This document shows positions 24,201 through 37,259 of a DNA stretch of 64,000 nt, one piece after another. Made by a program: the position numbers and the translations under genes. The stretch comes from Odiellus spinosus (lineage: Eukaryota; Arthropoda; Arachnida; Opiliones; Phalangiidae), in NCBI GenBank assembly GCA_963920705.1, contig OY987227.1, positions 11,945,602 to 12,009,601 of the forward strand, read 5' to 3'. Each line of letters begins with the position of its first letter. Position 1 is the first letter of the stretch. The notes under the pieces are model-generated. The model saw nothing but the letters and a program-made list of their open reading frames with translations. It was not told the DNA's origin and did no database searches.

Positions 24201-24916
24201 GTTATATTATTATTCTATTGTTTTGAACTCACTCTTTAGTAGTGGTAAGAGACATATTTTTGATTTGTTTTACTTCGTTCATTTGATATTTTATTTGATA
24301 ATTTTTCTGCGCTTAAATTGTTTCGTGTAAAGGCTAATTTTACACATTACTGAAGATTGCTAATTTCATTTGTTTAGTTTTAATATTGTTTTTGGGACTG
24401 GAATATTTATTTTGAAATCAAAGCGGTTATCCGATTTATTTTTCCTCTTATTTTCTAGTTAATTTTGGTTTTGCGTAGTCAGTAATTTTACGCATTATTG
24501 AATCTCCGATTTATTAATTGATGGATTTGAATATTTTACCTCAACCACCTTGATAAAATAGTAGGCAAGTTTTTCTCCTATTTTGAGATCAATTTTTTTA
24601 AACTTCTATATATTAGCGAGATTCGGGACTCCCTGACTTAATTTCGCTGTAGCCGAGGCGTTTACGCTAGCGGTGAACACTCTCGCTTGTGCGAGAAAAA
24701 TAAAAACTTGCTCGCTCCTGCCAAGCGAGATACCGTTTTTATTAAAGCGAGTTTTGTCAAGGTTAGTTAAAACCTTTTTGGCTTCCAATGTTAATCTTGC
24801 TCCCTATGCACAGACACACTTTTCGTCAATTTGAATAATGTAGGTAAGGTTAGGTTAGATCACGTGGGTGTCGGGGAGGTACTATTTTGGTTTCCCAACT
24901 TGTTTAAAAATACAGA
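21256..24916 (+). mobile_element. Large non-coding repeat, left copy (about 3.7 kb)
   Basis: Starts acctccccgactgaacttta with a terminal palindrome (ctgaactttagttcag inside cctcccc/gggggagg) and ends past gtcggggaggt near 24885 to about 24916. It is matched almost throughout, in reverse, by 37155-41103. It contains three 88-90-bp tandem units (gacgtctccca at 21489, 21579 and 21667), an internal near-duplication (gaatcagctttat at 22353 and 23115) and a family D end at 22912. No ORF of coding quality, so it is probably a non-autonomous element. Its class is unknown. Confidence 0.8.
22262..22826. repeat. Segment present only in the left large copy
   Basis: Comparing the two large copies, homology stops at about tagataagcgataa and resumes at gcttcgattttactc. 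The intervening 0.56 kb begins ggcgcgttcacaggg and includes the first half of the gaatcagctttat duplication. The right copy joins the two flanks directly (about 40050-40070). Confidence 0.6.
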
Positions 24917-27900
24917 CGACGCCATATCTGTGTGTCATTTTCGCTAATTGACCTCGTATATTATAGTATAGAAACTGGTTACCATAGCAACGTCACATGG
25001 ATTTTAAAGGAAGAGAAGAATTTTCTATAAAACCAAGTTTTTTAAGGAACGAATGATAGCGTAAAGCCGTCATTGGTCATTTTCTCTCGAATGATCGTCA
25101 TCAATGTCACCGTGAAGTAAGTGTGTGGGTAGAAAAGGGTCATATCCGCTCTTAGTAGGGGTCCAAGGTAATTCGCGTATAGATATATGGAATATATTCT
25201 TGGTTACAACCTTGAAAGTTGTCAAAATTCTCTTATAAAACCTGTTTTTTTCTATTGAAATTTAAGTCTCTTCCGAAGTTGTTCAGGTATCATACGGGGA
25301 AACTGTCTAGATATTGTAATTTAGGATCTGCTGGTGACAGCTATTGCTATATACTATTAAATCTTCGTGGCGCCCACTTATCATTTCCCAATATCCTTTT
25401 CGTGAAACTATATGAACTACAATACGAAAATATATCGTGTGTAAAGCTACGTTGCCCTTAATCTCTTGGTTATTGTAAGTACACGGGCAAGGATATGCAG
25501 TTTTAACCGCGCTGTTTTCTCCAGCTGATTTCAACCGCCACAGCTGGTTTTGACTAACATTGCGCTTTTCTTCACTACGTTATAAACTCGGGATTATTTA
25601 AGATTCAAGAAGAGTTTGCAAAAACGACTTATACACTTATAAACCCCGAAACATGGGGCTGCCACACAATATACAATTAGTGCCTGTCGTGCACGCTTGA
25701 TATATTTACAAAGAAACAAGGAAGCGAGCGTGGGCGTGGGTTAGATTTCGAAATGAAGATATGTCGTCATGATGATACGAATATGGGCATTGTTTTGAAA
25801 ATCTTTTCTTCTAACTAGCATATAGCGGTCTCAATACAGCTGCCGCTATTCAATTTTTCGAAACCGCCACTAGTTCGGGGAATGCTATTTTTGACTGTCT
25901 CTCTTGGGAACACGAGAAATTCTTATTACGGGTGAAGAAATGATAAATTCTGGGCATGATTTTTCTCAGTTTGATGGAACAATATTATCGATCGTTCAAA
26001 TAAAGAGCCTTTTTACAGCGTTTTATGACATATGACGTCATTTTGCGCCCAAAAAGCCGTATTTTTCTGTTCAAAATTACGCGTCATGACGTTGTGGTGA
26101 CTTAACCTGTTTCTTTTAGAAGATGCCATAGTCACGTCCTGGATTTATCATTTTACATATATTTTAACTGTCCGAATCCATAATGCGTAGATCACGTGAC
26201 ACGATTTGATCTATTAAAGGTTATAGATATGAGTACACGGTTCTTCGTTCAATTCCTCAAACTCTCTGTACACATGAATATGGAAGTAAATATATTTTAA
26301 ACCCATCGTCGCGTACTTGATATCATTCGCAAGGATGCGAGGATGGTATCAGAGGCTTACCTACGTTCTTAGGTGCATAAATGACTTTTTGTAAATATAT
26401 ATATGAACTACCCTGAACATCATTTTCATGAATTTTCCAACATAAGCAGCATTGTTCTTAAGCAAGACTCTGCCATTTTCCTTTTCAATTATCTCATTGA
26501 TGCTACGATGCAACATCACTCTTTATTCAATATTACTATTTACAAAAGGCTGGTTTGATTTCGCAAATCTATAGTCTTTATGTATAATCTTTAACCCCGT
26601 GGCTCTGGTTGTTCAACTAACGTCTTAGATAAAGATAGAAAATTTAATTATATCATCAGATCCCTATGGGAACTAGAGCGTAGAAACTTTAAAGGAATGG
26701 TGCAATGCCAAATAGTTTCGTTTCGTTGTCGAAGAGCGAGCCTACCCTGCATGCTCCCTGGCTTCCGACGCCCCTGATGAGGCTGGGATTAGGCATAGCT
26801 TGTTTTAAGAGAAGTTCGGGATTAGGCTAAGCGGATTTTAGTATATGTCGGCCGTAGTTTCGCTGGCAAATATCATGATTATGGGCGTTACGGGATTTGA
26901 TTTTATTAATTTTTGGATGATTGTCGTGTTTAGGCCTTGTGTATTTTTGGTGCGTTTGTTTAGAGAGATTTAACTTAACGGGGATATGGGTCATTTTTGG
27001 GGTTATAGGCTCGAGGGACTTTATCGATTAGTTTGTTTTGGAGTTGGACACAATAAACAATTTACTACCAAAATTTTCGAATACAATGGATTTATCATAT
27101 AATTCTGTGGATAAAATCTAACTTTGTTAGGCTTAGAGGAATTTTTTAACTGAAGAGACTTAAAGGGAGTTTAAACCAAGACGAAAAATCGTCTGTGCGA
27201 TGTTGTTTCCCAACATAAAGCGCCGAGTTTTGAGGACATTTGTTAGACATATAGTGGCAGGGATATCAAGTTGCACTTTGCGCCTTGGGCCGGAGCTTTC
27301 TACTCCATTTAACGAGTGAGAAATTTTATGGTTTTGGCAATCTAAATTTTGAAACATCGTTTAATTGAAATATAAGTTTATTTTTAAGGCGAGCGATTGT
27401 TTTTATCGTAAACCATTACTTTATAACAACGAGGCGAAATCAGTTATTTCTCAATTGCATGGGAGGGTTCGTGATGTTTATAGACAATATCGAGCTCGCT
27501 ATTATTCCTGTATAATAGCTTGTGTTTGTTGGAGTTTCTGTCGGCGACCGGCAGCGATAGATAAAACAACACCCGCGAGCGCTCTATATTGCGTGGTTTA
27601 TGGAAAACGAACAGATGCCACGCCAGCTAGAGAGAATGCGTGGGATCGCGGCATATTCTTCTTTTTAAACTATCGAAAATGGTTCATCGACTCAATGACC
27701 CCGATATTTTAGAACTTTACCCTTTATCGTTATTAAAATGACGGAAATTTCAGTGTTTTTAATTTTGATCTCCCCGTATTTGCTACGTGGATTTGGTCAC
27801 GTGCTTGGCTTTAGATAATTTAAATAATATACTTCTTATTTTAAAATTGGTTTTTATTTAAATAACAAAATATGCCAGAAGTTTGATTTGCTTGTAGAAG

Positions 27901-29330
27901 TTTAAATTGCTGGCATCACCGTAAGATTAAAGTCTTATTTCTTAAAATTTTAAAACTTAAAAGTACAGATTTCCGCAGATTTCGACCATATGAGGTTCAA
28001 ATCGGGTCAAATTTCAAAGTCTGTTAAATACTTCAAACGCTTAGTGGTTATCGTACTCGATTTTAGTAGTGCAAAGATTTTAACTTCAAGTTTCAAAGTC
28101 AGATAGAAACGATATTGACTATGCCTTTGTTCAGACAATACATTTTTTTGGCTGAACTACGTAAGTGAGTCAGCAACCAAAATTTTTGATACTTCATGGT
28201 TTTAATACCTCAAATTTAAATAATTCTCTTAAATGTATACAGTATTTTATCATGGTTATTAATTTTAATATTTAATATTTTGTGATAAAGTTTGCTCTCT
28301 TTCCAAACTCTTTGACTCGCAATTAGTTCAGTCAACTCGAGTCTAAATCAGTTGGGTGAGTTCAGTGATCAATTTTTGCTGACTCAACTATAATTAAGCT
28401 TTCACGCATTAAAAGTTACAAGTTTAGTCCAAAAATTTGATCAGACCTTTAGTTAGTGGCTTAATAATTAGTGGACAGGGAGAATGGAGGTTTAGTGTTA
28501 ACCAATCCTCACTACGAGTTTGACTTTAAAATAATAGTAAGCTTCTATACATAAATTAACCAACAACAAATATCCTTAAAAGGTTCTGAAATTCAATTTA
28601 TGGAATTAATTACTTATTAAGTAATAATGGAAGCAATTCTGATATATGAAAAAATTAATACGATTATTTTGTTTGGGGATTTAAAAAGTTAATAGTTGTC
28701 CTCATGCATAGGCGTACTGCGCTGCGGCGATATGACGCGTCCAAATATGAACACGTATACGTAATTCGGAGGAATGATTTAGCTAAGTCTACATCACTAA
28801 ACAATGTTTCGATGGGCGAGAATTGTCTCTGAACGCGCCCGCGGATAAAATTAGACGCCGGTGGCAAAGTGCCCGATCCCAAAATAAACTCATTTTGCTT
28901 CATATCTCATTCGCTCGCTCGCTCGCTCGACTCAAAAATTCACCGCAACCGCGATTCCCCGTTCAACCCGTATATCCCTCGCTTCCTCCTTTACCCCCGC
29001 TGATGCCACTATAATTCTTGTAATTGTTTCAAGGCGAATATCCTCCTCACTCTCGCTCATTCGTCTCTTATTATTTTTCTCAAAAAAAAAAAAAAAAAAA
29101 AAAAACGCGGTCGGTTGCTAAAAAAATAATTAAGAAACGAACAGCTACAAACTCTATTGCTACAAAGTAGGAGCTTTCGAAGCGACCATGGAATATTTAA
29201 ATTTGTTATCTTTAATTTTTTCCAAAACATTTATCATTAAGAATCGTCATTAAGGTCGCAACTATTAGCCCCTATTTGGAAAAGACGATAACCGAACAAG
29301 GTAATTGTATCGGTTAAGCGAATCAACGGT
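24917..29330. other. Non-coding stretch, nothing recognised
   Basis: Small ORFs (for example 25219-25461 and 27365-27712) show no known domain. A tcgc microsatellite is at about 28911-28930, in a CpG-richer block at 28690-29000, and an A run is at about 29081-29105. Confidence 0.4.
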
Positions 29331-29540
29331 TTGATGATGTCTATGAGTTACTTCTTGATGTTAGCTATGAGTTATGTCTTCGATTGGTCTTCGAGATATA
29401 TCTTGCAATTGTCCAGAGATGTCTTGAAGTTACCTTAAATATGTCTTGTTGTTGCCCAGTGATGTCTTGATGTTGTCTAAAAGATGTATAAGTCTTGATG
29501 TTGCCTTGAAGATATACGTCTTAATTTTGCCTATAATATT
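29331..29540. repeat. Degenerate tandem repeat rich in gatgtcttgatgttg
   Basis: Variants of gatgtcttgatgttgtc recur about every 25-35 bases (for example 29337, 29461 and 29495). Units are diverged. Confidence 0.6.
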
Positions 29541-30384
29541 TGAAGTTGACAAAAGAAGTTTGAAAATTACTATTACAAGGTTAGATTAGCTTGGGGATTT
29601 GTATAACGTCTTCTATAATCAGTTTTTTTTATAGCATAAACATTTCAAATTTTGCACAGAATTTTATAACTCAACAATATTTTGCGACAGAAAAATATCG
29701 AAAGACGAATCACTTTGAGCTATAGTTTTTCATACGCGTTTCAGTCTGATTAAAACTGAGTTCTTCTTTAAAAAAGATAATGATTTAACAGCCCAGTTTT
29801 TAATGGATTGAAAATGGACTAGAAATATATCCTAAAACGTTTATTTGATAAACTGTTTGTTCTCACATTAGCTAAAACCTTGGGTTGTTCTTAACCATGA
29901 AGTAGCAAACTCGCAAATTAATCATAATTAATCAATACGTTTTGTGTAAAGAATTTAACTTAAATTTAATCAGTTTCTTATATGGGAAAACTTCTCGAAA
30001 TAATTATGTCGTATTATAACGAAGTATTCAACGTTAGAATTAAAATTCCAACATTGAAACTTCTGACGTAAAATTTGATTAATCACGCGTCAGAAGGTAT
30101 AAACATCATCTTATCTTAAACATCGTGGCTCGCTTAAGATTAAAATTTAATCCCTTAATGGAATTAGAGACTCCAAATTTCCAAATTTGGAAATAGTACC
30201 CTCTATTAGATCAGATTCTAAATTTCATCTTTGGAAGAGTGAAAAAAATCTTCACTAAAATGTAGATCTTTAAAAAGTCGACTGACATTCTAGATATAAA
30301 TTTTTTTTCTTCTTCTTCTTCTCAGTGGAATAGATTTGGTCGAATTTGTTACGCATGAAAAATCGTCCTTTAAAGGGAGGGTTT
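29541..30384. other. AT-rich non-coding stretch, nothing recognised
   Basis: No coding or repeat feature stood out. Confidence 0.45.
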
Positions 30385-30497
30385 CAAGGAAATTTAAATA
30401 ATTTTGAATATGGGGTTTTAATATTAATAGTATGATAAGACTAAAAATGTAACCCATAGGAATTTGAAAAATAAAATGGAGACAGCCTCACTTTAGC
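30385..30497 (-). mobile_element. Family B end fragment, reverse orientation
   Basis: agtatgataagactaaaaat through gagacagcctcacttta at 30478-30494 is the reverse complement of the first 110 bases of family B. Confidence 0.65.
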
Positions 30498-31094
30498 AAG
30501 AAGTTCTAAAATATCTTATTGAGAGCTTAAAAATGAGACCAATTACATCTAAATCGGTCAACAAATAAGACTGTTATTAATTTTTAAAGTTTAATAAACC
30601 GTCTGGTCCTACGAAAACTATGTATATGTATAAAGAACTTTACGTGACTCTAATATTGAAAGTGTTGGCTCGCCCCACGTGCGTTTGACGTCACGAGGGA
30701 TTATTTTTATATAAAACTATTTCCGGTTTACTCGTGAATCTATAAAAAGTTTTTTGAGATGAGGCCAACTTTAATTATCTTTTGAAAATTCGTAACATTG
30801 TTATATTGAGCCAAATTTTGGCTTTAATGGTACCATTTTACTTCAACGACAATTTAAACTAAACTTGCGTGATTCTGGAAATACCGTAAATGTAAAGTCT
30901 AAGCTAAGCCTAGTGTTTACACATATTTCCAAATAGTCATAAGTGATTCTGTCACTGATTCCCACGCAATGAAAATAATTTTGATTAGTTTATTCGGAAA
31001 GTTCGTACCATAAGCTATTCAATATACATATGTTATAAAAATACCACAACAGTCAAAAAATATAATTAGCATCTTTTTTTGAAATAATAAAATT

Positions 31095-31410
31095 AGAAAC
31101 ATGGTACTTCATCACTGGTTGTGTGATTATTATAGAGCTTTTTGGCACGCGAAACTATTACTTTCGTTAAAGTACATAATATATTTGAAACTAGTCATAA
31201 ATTACGTTCCAAAAAAATTCTACAGTGTCCAAACGATCAGGCGTTAAAATTAAGATAATATATTTTTGGCGTTTTAATTTTGAAGTTTCTTAAAAACTTC
31301 TTACCTCAGAGGAGCAGAATTTTAAATATTGATTTTTAATAATATGAAAACACTAAAAATATAATTTAAAAGATTTATTATTTAAAAAATGGCGACATCA
31401 TCACTTCGTA
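31095..31410 (-). mobile_element. Family B decayed copy, reverse orientation
   Basis: tcatcactggttgtgtgatt, aagtttcttaaaaacttc and aaaaatggcgacatcatcac correspond in order to reverse family B, with many substitutions. Confidence 0.5.
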
Positions 31411-33274
31411 GAAAAATTAATTGTTAAAAATCACCGTGTCTCGAGATTTCATTCTCCCATTAAAAAATAAATAATAGTTATATAAAAATCTAGCTTAATT
31501 TTATTTTCACACTCCCTTTTCTAGTGCCGGGGTTGGTTTCGAGCTCGACCCTTTTGGATCTGATCCAAATTTGATTAGAATGAGAAGGAAGCTATAAGGC
31601 CCAGAGTGACTTTATAGAATAGCGCGCCACGGAGCTTTAGCGTCTCTAGGTCATTAAGCCAAAGCTAAGGGTTTCACTCTTTCCACGAACGCGATCAATT
31701 TCGGACATATAGTCTATTTCACCTTGAAGAGATAAGTTCAACGAAGCTCGACTATATATGTGGTCGAATTTAACATTGAGCACACATCATCATTCGACTT
31801 AGTTCGAAAATTACCGTAAAATGTAAATTATGGCGTAATTTAGCGTCTCACGGTAATTTACTATAGTAATCGCAAAATGATTTTTAGTTGAATTTCGGTG
31901 AAGTTTAAATACTGAACTCCTCTTTCAAACGCTCCAAAATTCGAATTTCTTACTAAAAATCCCATATACTCCTGAAAAATGCTATGTTTTTCATTATATG
32001 ATTGATTACATGACTTTGCATTGATAGGGCAAAGTTATTCAGACATTAGAAATTACATTAACTTGTCCTTAAAGGCGACAAAAACGAAAAACTATTGAAA
32101 AGTAAACCTTTAGAAGATTTTAAAAATTTAACTTTAACCTCTTTTAGTATTTTGTTCACTTTAAATCCAAAATATTTTAAATTTAAAAGTAGATTACGGT
32201 CATTTTCCAGAGCAAACCGTAAATTACCATTACCCTGGTAATTTACTGCGTAAGTTACCGATTCAGAACTCTACTTCGAAGAGCCCCTTAGCAGAAGGCG
32301 CTTTTGAAGATGTTACGTGACAGATAAGTGCGTTTAATCGGTAAAGAGTCTTCTTATATAAACTCAACTTATTCATCTCGCGCTTCCTCGCGAAGTTGTT
32401 TATTGATGGCAGCGCGGCCGGTGAAAGCTAGGTCATCTGTTATCTGACATACCTCTATGATATTTTCATTTAGAAGTAAAGTAAAAACTAGCTTTGTACG
32501 TATACTGACAATTAACCCTCGATTATTTTAGCTAAAACGAAATAAAATCTTAAATTATTTAATTAATTCGAAAATCGAAATATTTAAGCTTAAATCTAAT
32601 ACAAGAAAGACATAAGTGCGGTATACAATACAAAAAAGGTATAATGAACATAAATACAATACAGAAAAAAGCTAATGAAGATAAATACGATATAATAAAA
32701 ATACAATGAAAATAGATACAATACAAGAAAACATAAAATCACAAATTTAATATTAAAGTAATGAACTAGGAGAGAACTAATTAGAGGGGCTCTGAGACCA
32801 TCAATACATCATAATTTCTCTCTATTTTAATTGTGTTTTTATAAAATTTTACACGGGTTACAAATTCAGCTCAATTTCCCTAGAATTGACAACATCACAC
32901 CGTTCTAAATTCGAAATAAACAATGTTGTTTGCGAAAAGAATTCAGCTGCGTATATATTATTTAGAAGTAAAATAATATTACTACTCCCATTATTATTAG
33001 TGAAAATTTTAATCCGATTCTGGTATATATATATGAGGAAGTAGGCCAAAAAGCGAAAAAACACAATTTTATTTAGTTGAACGCGCACGCAGTTGGCTGG
33101 CGATCTAGACGCCGGAAGGAAGTTTTCATATACTCTCTGTTAAAATTTATATCTCGATTCCCGGTGAATAAAAATAAATTAAAGTTAATGTTACGGTAGT
33201 TTACGTTACTCGGATATATATAAATTTCTTCTGGTAAGTTAATTATTAAAAAAATGGGATCAAGTTGGGATTAT
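31411..33274. other. AT-rich non-coding stretch with a weak tandem repeat
   Basis: At about 32595-32745 an aatacaatacaagaaa-like unit recurs loosely about every 40 bases. No gene recognised. Confidence 0.45.
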
Positions 33275-33691
33275 TTAAAGGGAGAATGCAACCTAAAAAC
33301 AAGTGATTTGTTATCGATTTCATATCGTTTAAATTGGCCTTATCCAAGAGTAAAAAATATTAAACTAGAAATAAATTTAAAACTTACCCGGAAAATAGGT
33401 TTAGATGGATTCATGGAGATCACCTGAACTCCCCATATAAGGACTAACGACGAATGACATTGATCGATGGATCTTATATTGGGAATGCAGTATCTTCATG
33501 ATCAATGTCATTGGTCGCTAGTCTTTATACGAGTTCAGGGTATCTCCATGAATCCAGCTAAGCCTATTTTGATGGTAAGTTTTAAATTTATTTCTAGTTT
33601 AATATTTGTTTGTAATCCTTTTTACTGTTGGCTATTTAAACGCTAAGGAATCGATAAAAATCACTTGTTTTAGGTTGAAGTCTCTCTTTAA
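33275..33691. mobile_element. Family A element, complete copy (417 bp)
   Basis: TTAA at 33275-33278 followed by agggagaatgcaacct, mirrored at the right end by aggttgaagtctctcttTAA (closing 33691). The long arms pair through atcgtttaaattggcc / ggctatttaaacgctaagg, attaaactagaaataaattt / aaatttatttctagtttaat and cttacccggaaaatagg / cctattttgatggtaag. The centre holds tgacattgatcgatgg. No ORF. Confidence 0.85.
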
Positions 33692-34651
33692 AGTGATATT
33701 GACATATTTTTTCTCTTAGTTTGATATTTTTAACTTTATTAAAACATATATTCGAAACTGTGACGCGTTTTTATTCAAAAAAAAAATGCATTTTTTTGTC
33801 ATAAGGACGAAAAATTTTAGATAATTAACAGGGAAAATTCTAGGAAAACTCATTATCTTTGTAAAAAATGTCATGTAAGTCAAATTTCACGACGAAAGAA
33901 ACAGGTAAAAGCTAGGATATGTTTATTATAATGTAACAATTGTAACAGCTCTTGAATTGAAAAAGGTCTAACTGATTGTGGGTTCTTAGAATAGACGTGG
34001 GATTTTTTAAGTGATTTGCGGTAGGTAGTTGAAATTCGTGTCTTCGATAAGATAGGCTTGGTCTTCTTTCTTTTTCCTCCAATGTTCTACAAGAAGATAG
34101 TGATATGATAAGTTCTGATTTGCAGCCGCGTCCTTATTATAATGCGATTCACGTTTTTCTTAAAAGGGCGAGGGCCCCAATAATAGAAACCTTCGAGGTC
34201 AGATTATGTAGTTCTTATTCTATTCGTATTTTAAAGGGCGATTGAAACGGCCAACTAAATAATTAGTCTTCGCATCATTTATTCTCCTATTCCGAAACAG
34301 TTGGCCAAACTGTACTTTCATCCCTTATCATGTTGAACATTTTATATTATTCCCTGACCAAAAAAATATAATAATAAAAGAACTAAAAGTTTAGGGCAGG
34401 ACAACGGAGGAGGGGCAGCCTCTGTGAGGGGTTAAAACAGTTTCCTAAAATTCGTTCCATCCCCCTTGCTTATTCACCGGAAGAAAAACGTAGTACTATT
34501 CAGAGCCACTACAAAATAACTCGTGTCTACGTATGCGGAGAGAAGAGAGATAGTTTTTCCTCGCTATATCTTGATCATTCTGACTCGAGATATTCCCAGG
34601 GTACGATTGCTTCATCGAAATGAATTTTTACGGGTCCTAACCTTTTTTATT

Positions 34652-34682
<31 letters not shown>

Positions 34683-35509
34683 TTTTTGTCCGCTCCATAT
34701 ATTAACGCTGTCGTAATCGAAAAAGGCGCTCTTAAAATAAATACTTATCGTACAGTTTCCGATTATCTGTTCGTAAAATTCCGTTTCATCGTCCCTTTAT
34801 TTGAAAATCTCGCTATCGTTTTCATTTATTGAAACGAAGCTTGTTCCCTTTACGTCACTGGTCGCCTTATTTAAGATAAAGCGAGCTGTTCTGTCGGTCG
34901 TGATGCGACAATATTTATCGCCGCTTCAGAAGTATTGTCTAAATTCGCGTTTAATACGCGCCGCGCAATGCTGACTGCCAATACCGCCGCTCACCCCATT
35001 GTATTTAATATATTTTTAATAAAGACAGTTCCTTTAATCTAACGTTGATGGTTCTAAGGCAGATTGGAGGCGATTTCCACACGGATCAGTAGCGCCGCGT
35101 CGCGCGTTAAACTAACAATTCATTAAGTATTACATTTGATCGTGATAAAAGACTTAAAGGTAAGCTGAAATTGAAAAAAATGGCAATAATTCATGAATTT
35201 GTTATCTCGAAATTAATCTTGAATGATATATTGATATTCGAGCCGTTGACAATCGTGTTGATTAATTGGTACTTGTTTTAAATTTCGATTTGCCTCTAGT
35301 CAGTGACCCGTACAAGTATAAGTATTCTTTCTTATTTTGAATTAATTAGTGTTCAGAAATCTTAGACAAGTCGCGCCTCGTTTCGTATTCCTTATTAATA
35401 TTTGGTCCCTTTGACCAATAACACGTGGTTCTAGTTTTGTATTCTCTAATAATTTCCCTTGACCTATCACGTGGACAAAACAATCAGTACACATATCAGT
35501 TTCACATAA
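33692..35509. other. Non-coding stretch with (ttta)n microsatellite
   Basis: A pure (ttta)n tract lies at about 34652-34684. No gene recognised; the small ORF at 34523-34705 runs through this tract. Confidence 0.5.
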
Positions 35510-35845
35510 TTAATTGGTTAATCACAAATCTTTTGTATTTAGTAATTGGTCAATCACAAATCAGTTGTGCTTAGTAATTGGTCAATCACAAATCAGTTGT
35601 GCTTAGTAATTGGTCAATCACAAATCAGTTGTGCTTAGTAATTGGTCGATCACAAATCAATTGTACTTAATTAGTCAATCACAAATCAGTTGTACTTAAG
35701 TAATTGATCAATTACAAATCAGTTGTGCTTAAGTAATTGATCAATCAGTTGTACATAAGAATTGAACAGTCACGCATCAAATGTACATAAGTAATTAGCC
35801 AATCACACATCAGTTGTACATAAATAATTGACAAAACACGCCTCA
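35510..35845. repeat. 32-bp minisatellite, about ten units
   Basis: Unit taattggtcaatcacaaatc followed by agttgtgcttag. Five near-identical units at 35542-35670 grade into diverged ones on both sides (gtacataag variants at the right). Unit spacing and drift show a tandem array; there are no unique spacers of the CRISPR type. Confidence 0.92.
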
Positions 35846-37154
35846 GTCTTTCAATGGATAATTCAAATTCAACCACCCTATAATAGAAAATAACTCAAAG
35901 CTCCTGTTCACCTTACCTTTAAAGTTCTCAGCGCTATCGAAAGAGAGCGGGGTAGTTAACCCTAACCTTACGCGGATCTTGAACAAGCCGGCGGCAAAAA
36001 CTTAATATTGTTATTAAATGTCGTCTTAATAATTGAATAATGTATAGTTAGTATGTACAAATAGTTCGTTTAGACATGTATAAAAAGGAGAGGAGGACTG
36101 CAGGGTTTAAATTGCTTTTAATCGTAAATTATTTTAATATGGGGGCTGCGCGTGACGTTAAGTAAGAGTAGATTTAAAAACTACTTTTATATCATTAGAT
36201 TTAACATTGCGTATTAATGCCCCCTAGTTTCGGCCATTCTTCGCGAAGATCGTGATAACTCTTAACGTATAAAAATAGACGGAATTTTCCACCCCACTCG
36301 TTGGCTTAAATAATTAATTAACATAAAAGGTAATTTGAAGCTATTATCGGGAAAATTTGGTCTTTATTCACGCGCAATATTTAGCGTCATTCAGACGTTT
36401 CAATACGTACAAGGCCTAACCTCCTTTCGATCTCTAATAAATTTATTATGTAGCTCTTTATGAGATATTACGTAATATATTTAGTTTCAAAAGAAGTGAA
36501 ATTTTATACCGATATCACAATGGCCTCCTGTTGTTCATAAAACGCGAGCCCTTTTGGCGTTTCTCCTCCCTTTATCTCCCCACTCATTCCTCCTTGCTTT
36601 TATAATACTAGGCCTTGTCAATTACTCGACTTTTATTACGCGTGTGTATAAGTTATAGTTAACTAGATTGGAGTCTTCGTTTTATAGTCCATCCATCCCG
36701 CGGTAGCGCGAGCTCTTAGAGTACTTTAATTAATATGCAAATTAATTGTCTCTTTTACTCTGCCCCGACTCTTTGCTTATATATACCTCAATATTTATGA
36801 AGATTCGAGCCTTTCGAGGTTGATGGTTAAGATACTAAAGGATGTTTCTATGGATATGGAATTTGGGTATATATACGCGGAATACTAAAAGGAATAATCC
36901 GAATTTATAAGGTAATATCGTATACTGTATCCTAAGAGATTTATGTTTGTTAAGTATTTTAAAAGACGTATATTTTTCAATTAAATAGTTTCCGTAATAA
37001 CTTTAAATTGAAAATTTACTTAAATTATAAATTAATATCATAAGTTTGTTAGGAAAGTTATAATTGAAAATTAAATTGGTTGATTTAATATTTACAAATA
37101 TTAATAAATTTAATTGGATATTTTGATTTCGTGATTTATTTAAAATATTGCGAT
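35846..37154. other. AT-rich non-coding stretch, nothing recognised
   Basis: No ORF or repeat was recognised. Confidence 0.45.
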
Positions 37155-37259
37155 GTCTGTATCGTTCAAACAAGTTGGGAAACCAAAATATAACCTCCCC
37201 GACCCCGACGTTAAGGTAATCTAACCTAACCTAACCCTACCTAAAATAAAAGATGAAAA

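Noticed and set aside
35510-35845. Regular 32-bp repeats that resemble a CRISPR array
   Set aside because: The repeats abut with no unique spacers, drift gradually, and the genome is animal; it is a minisatellite.
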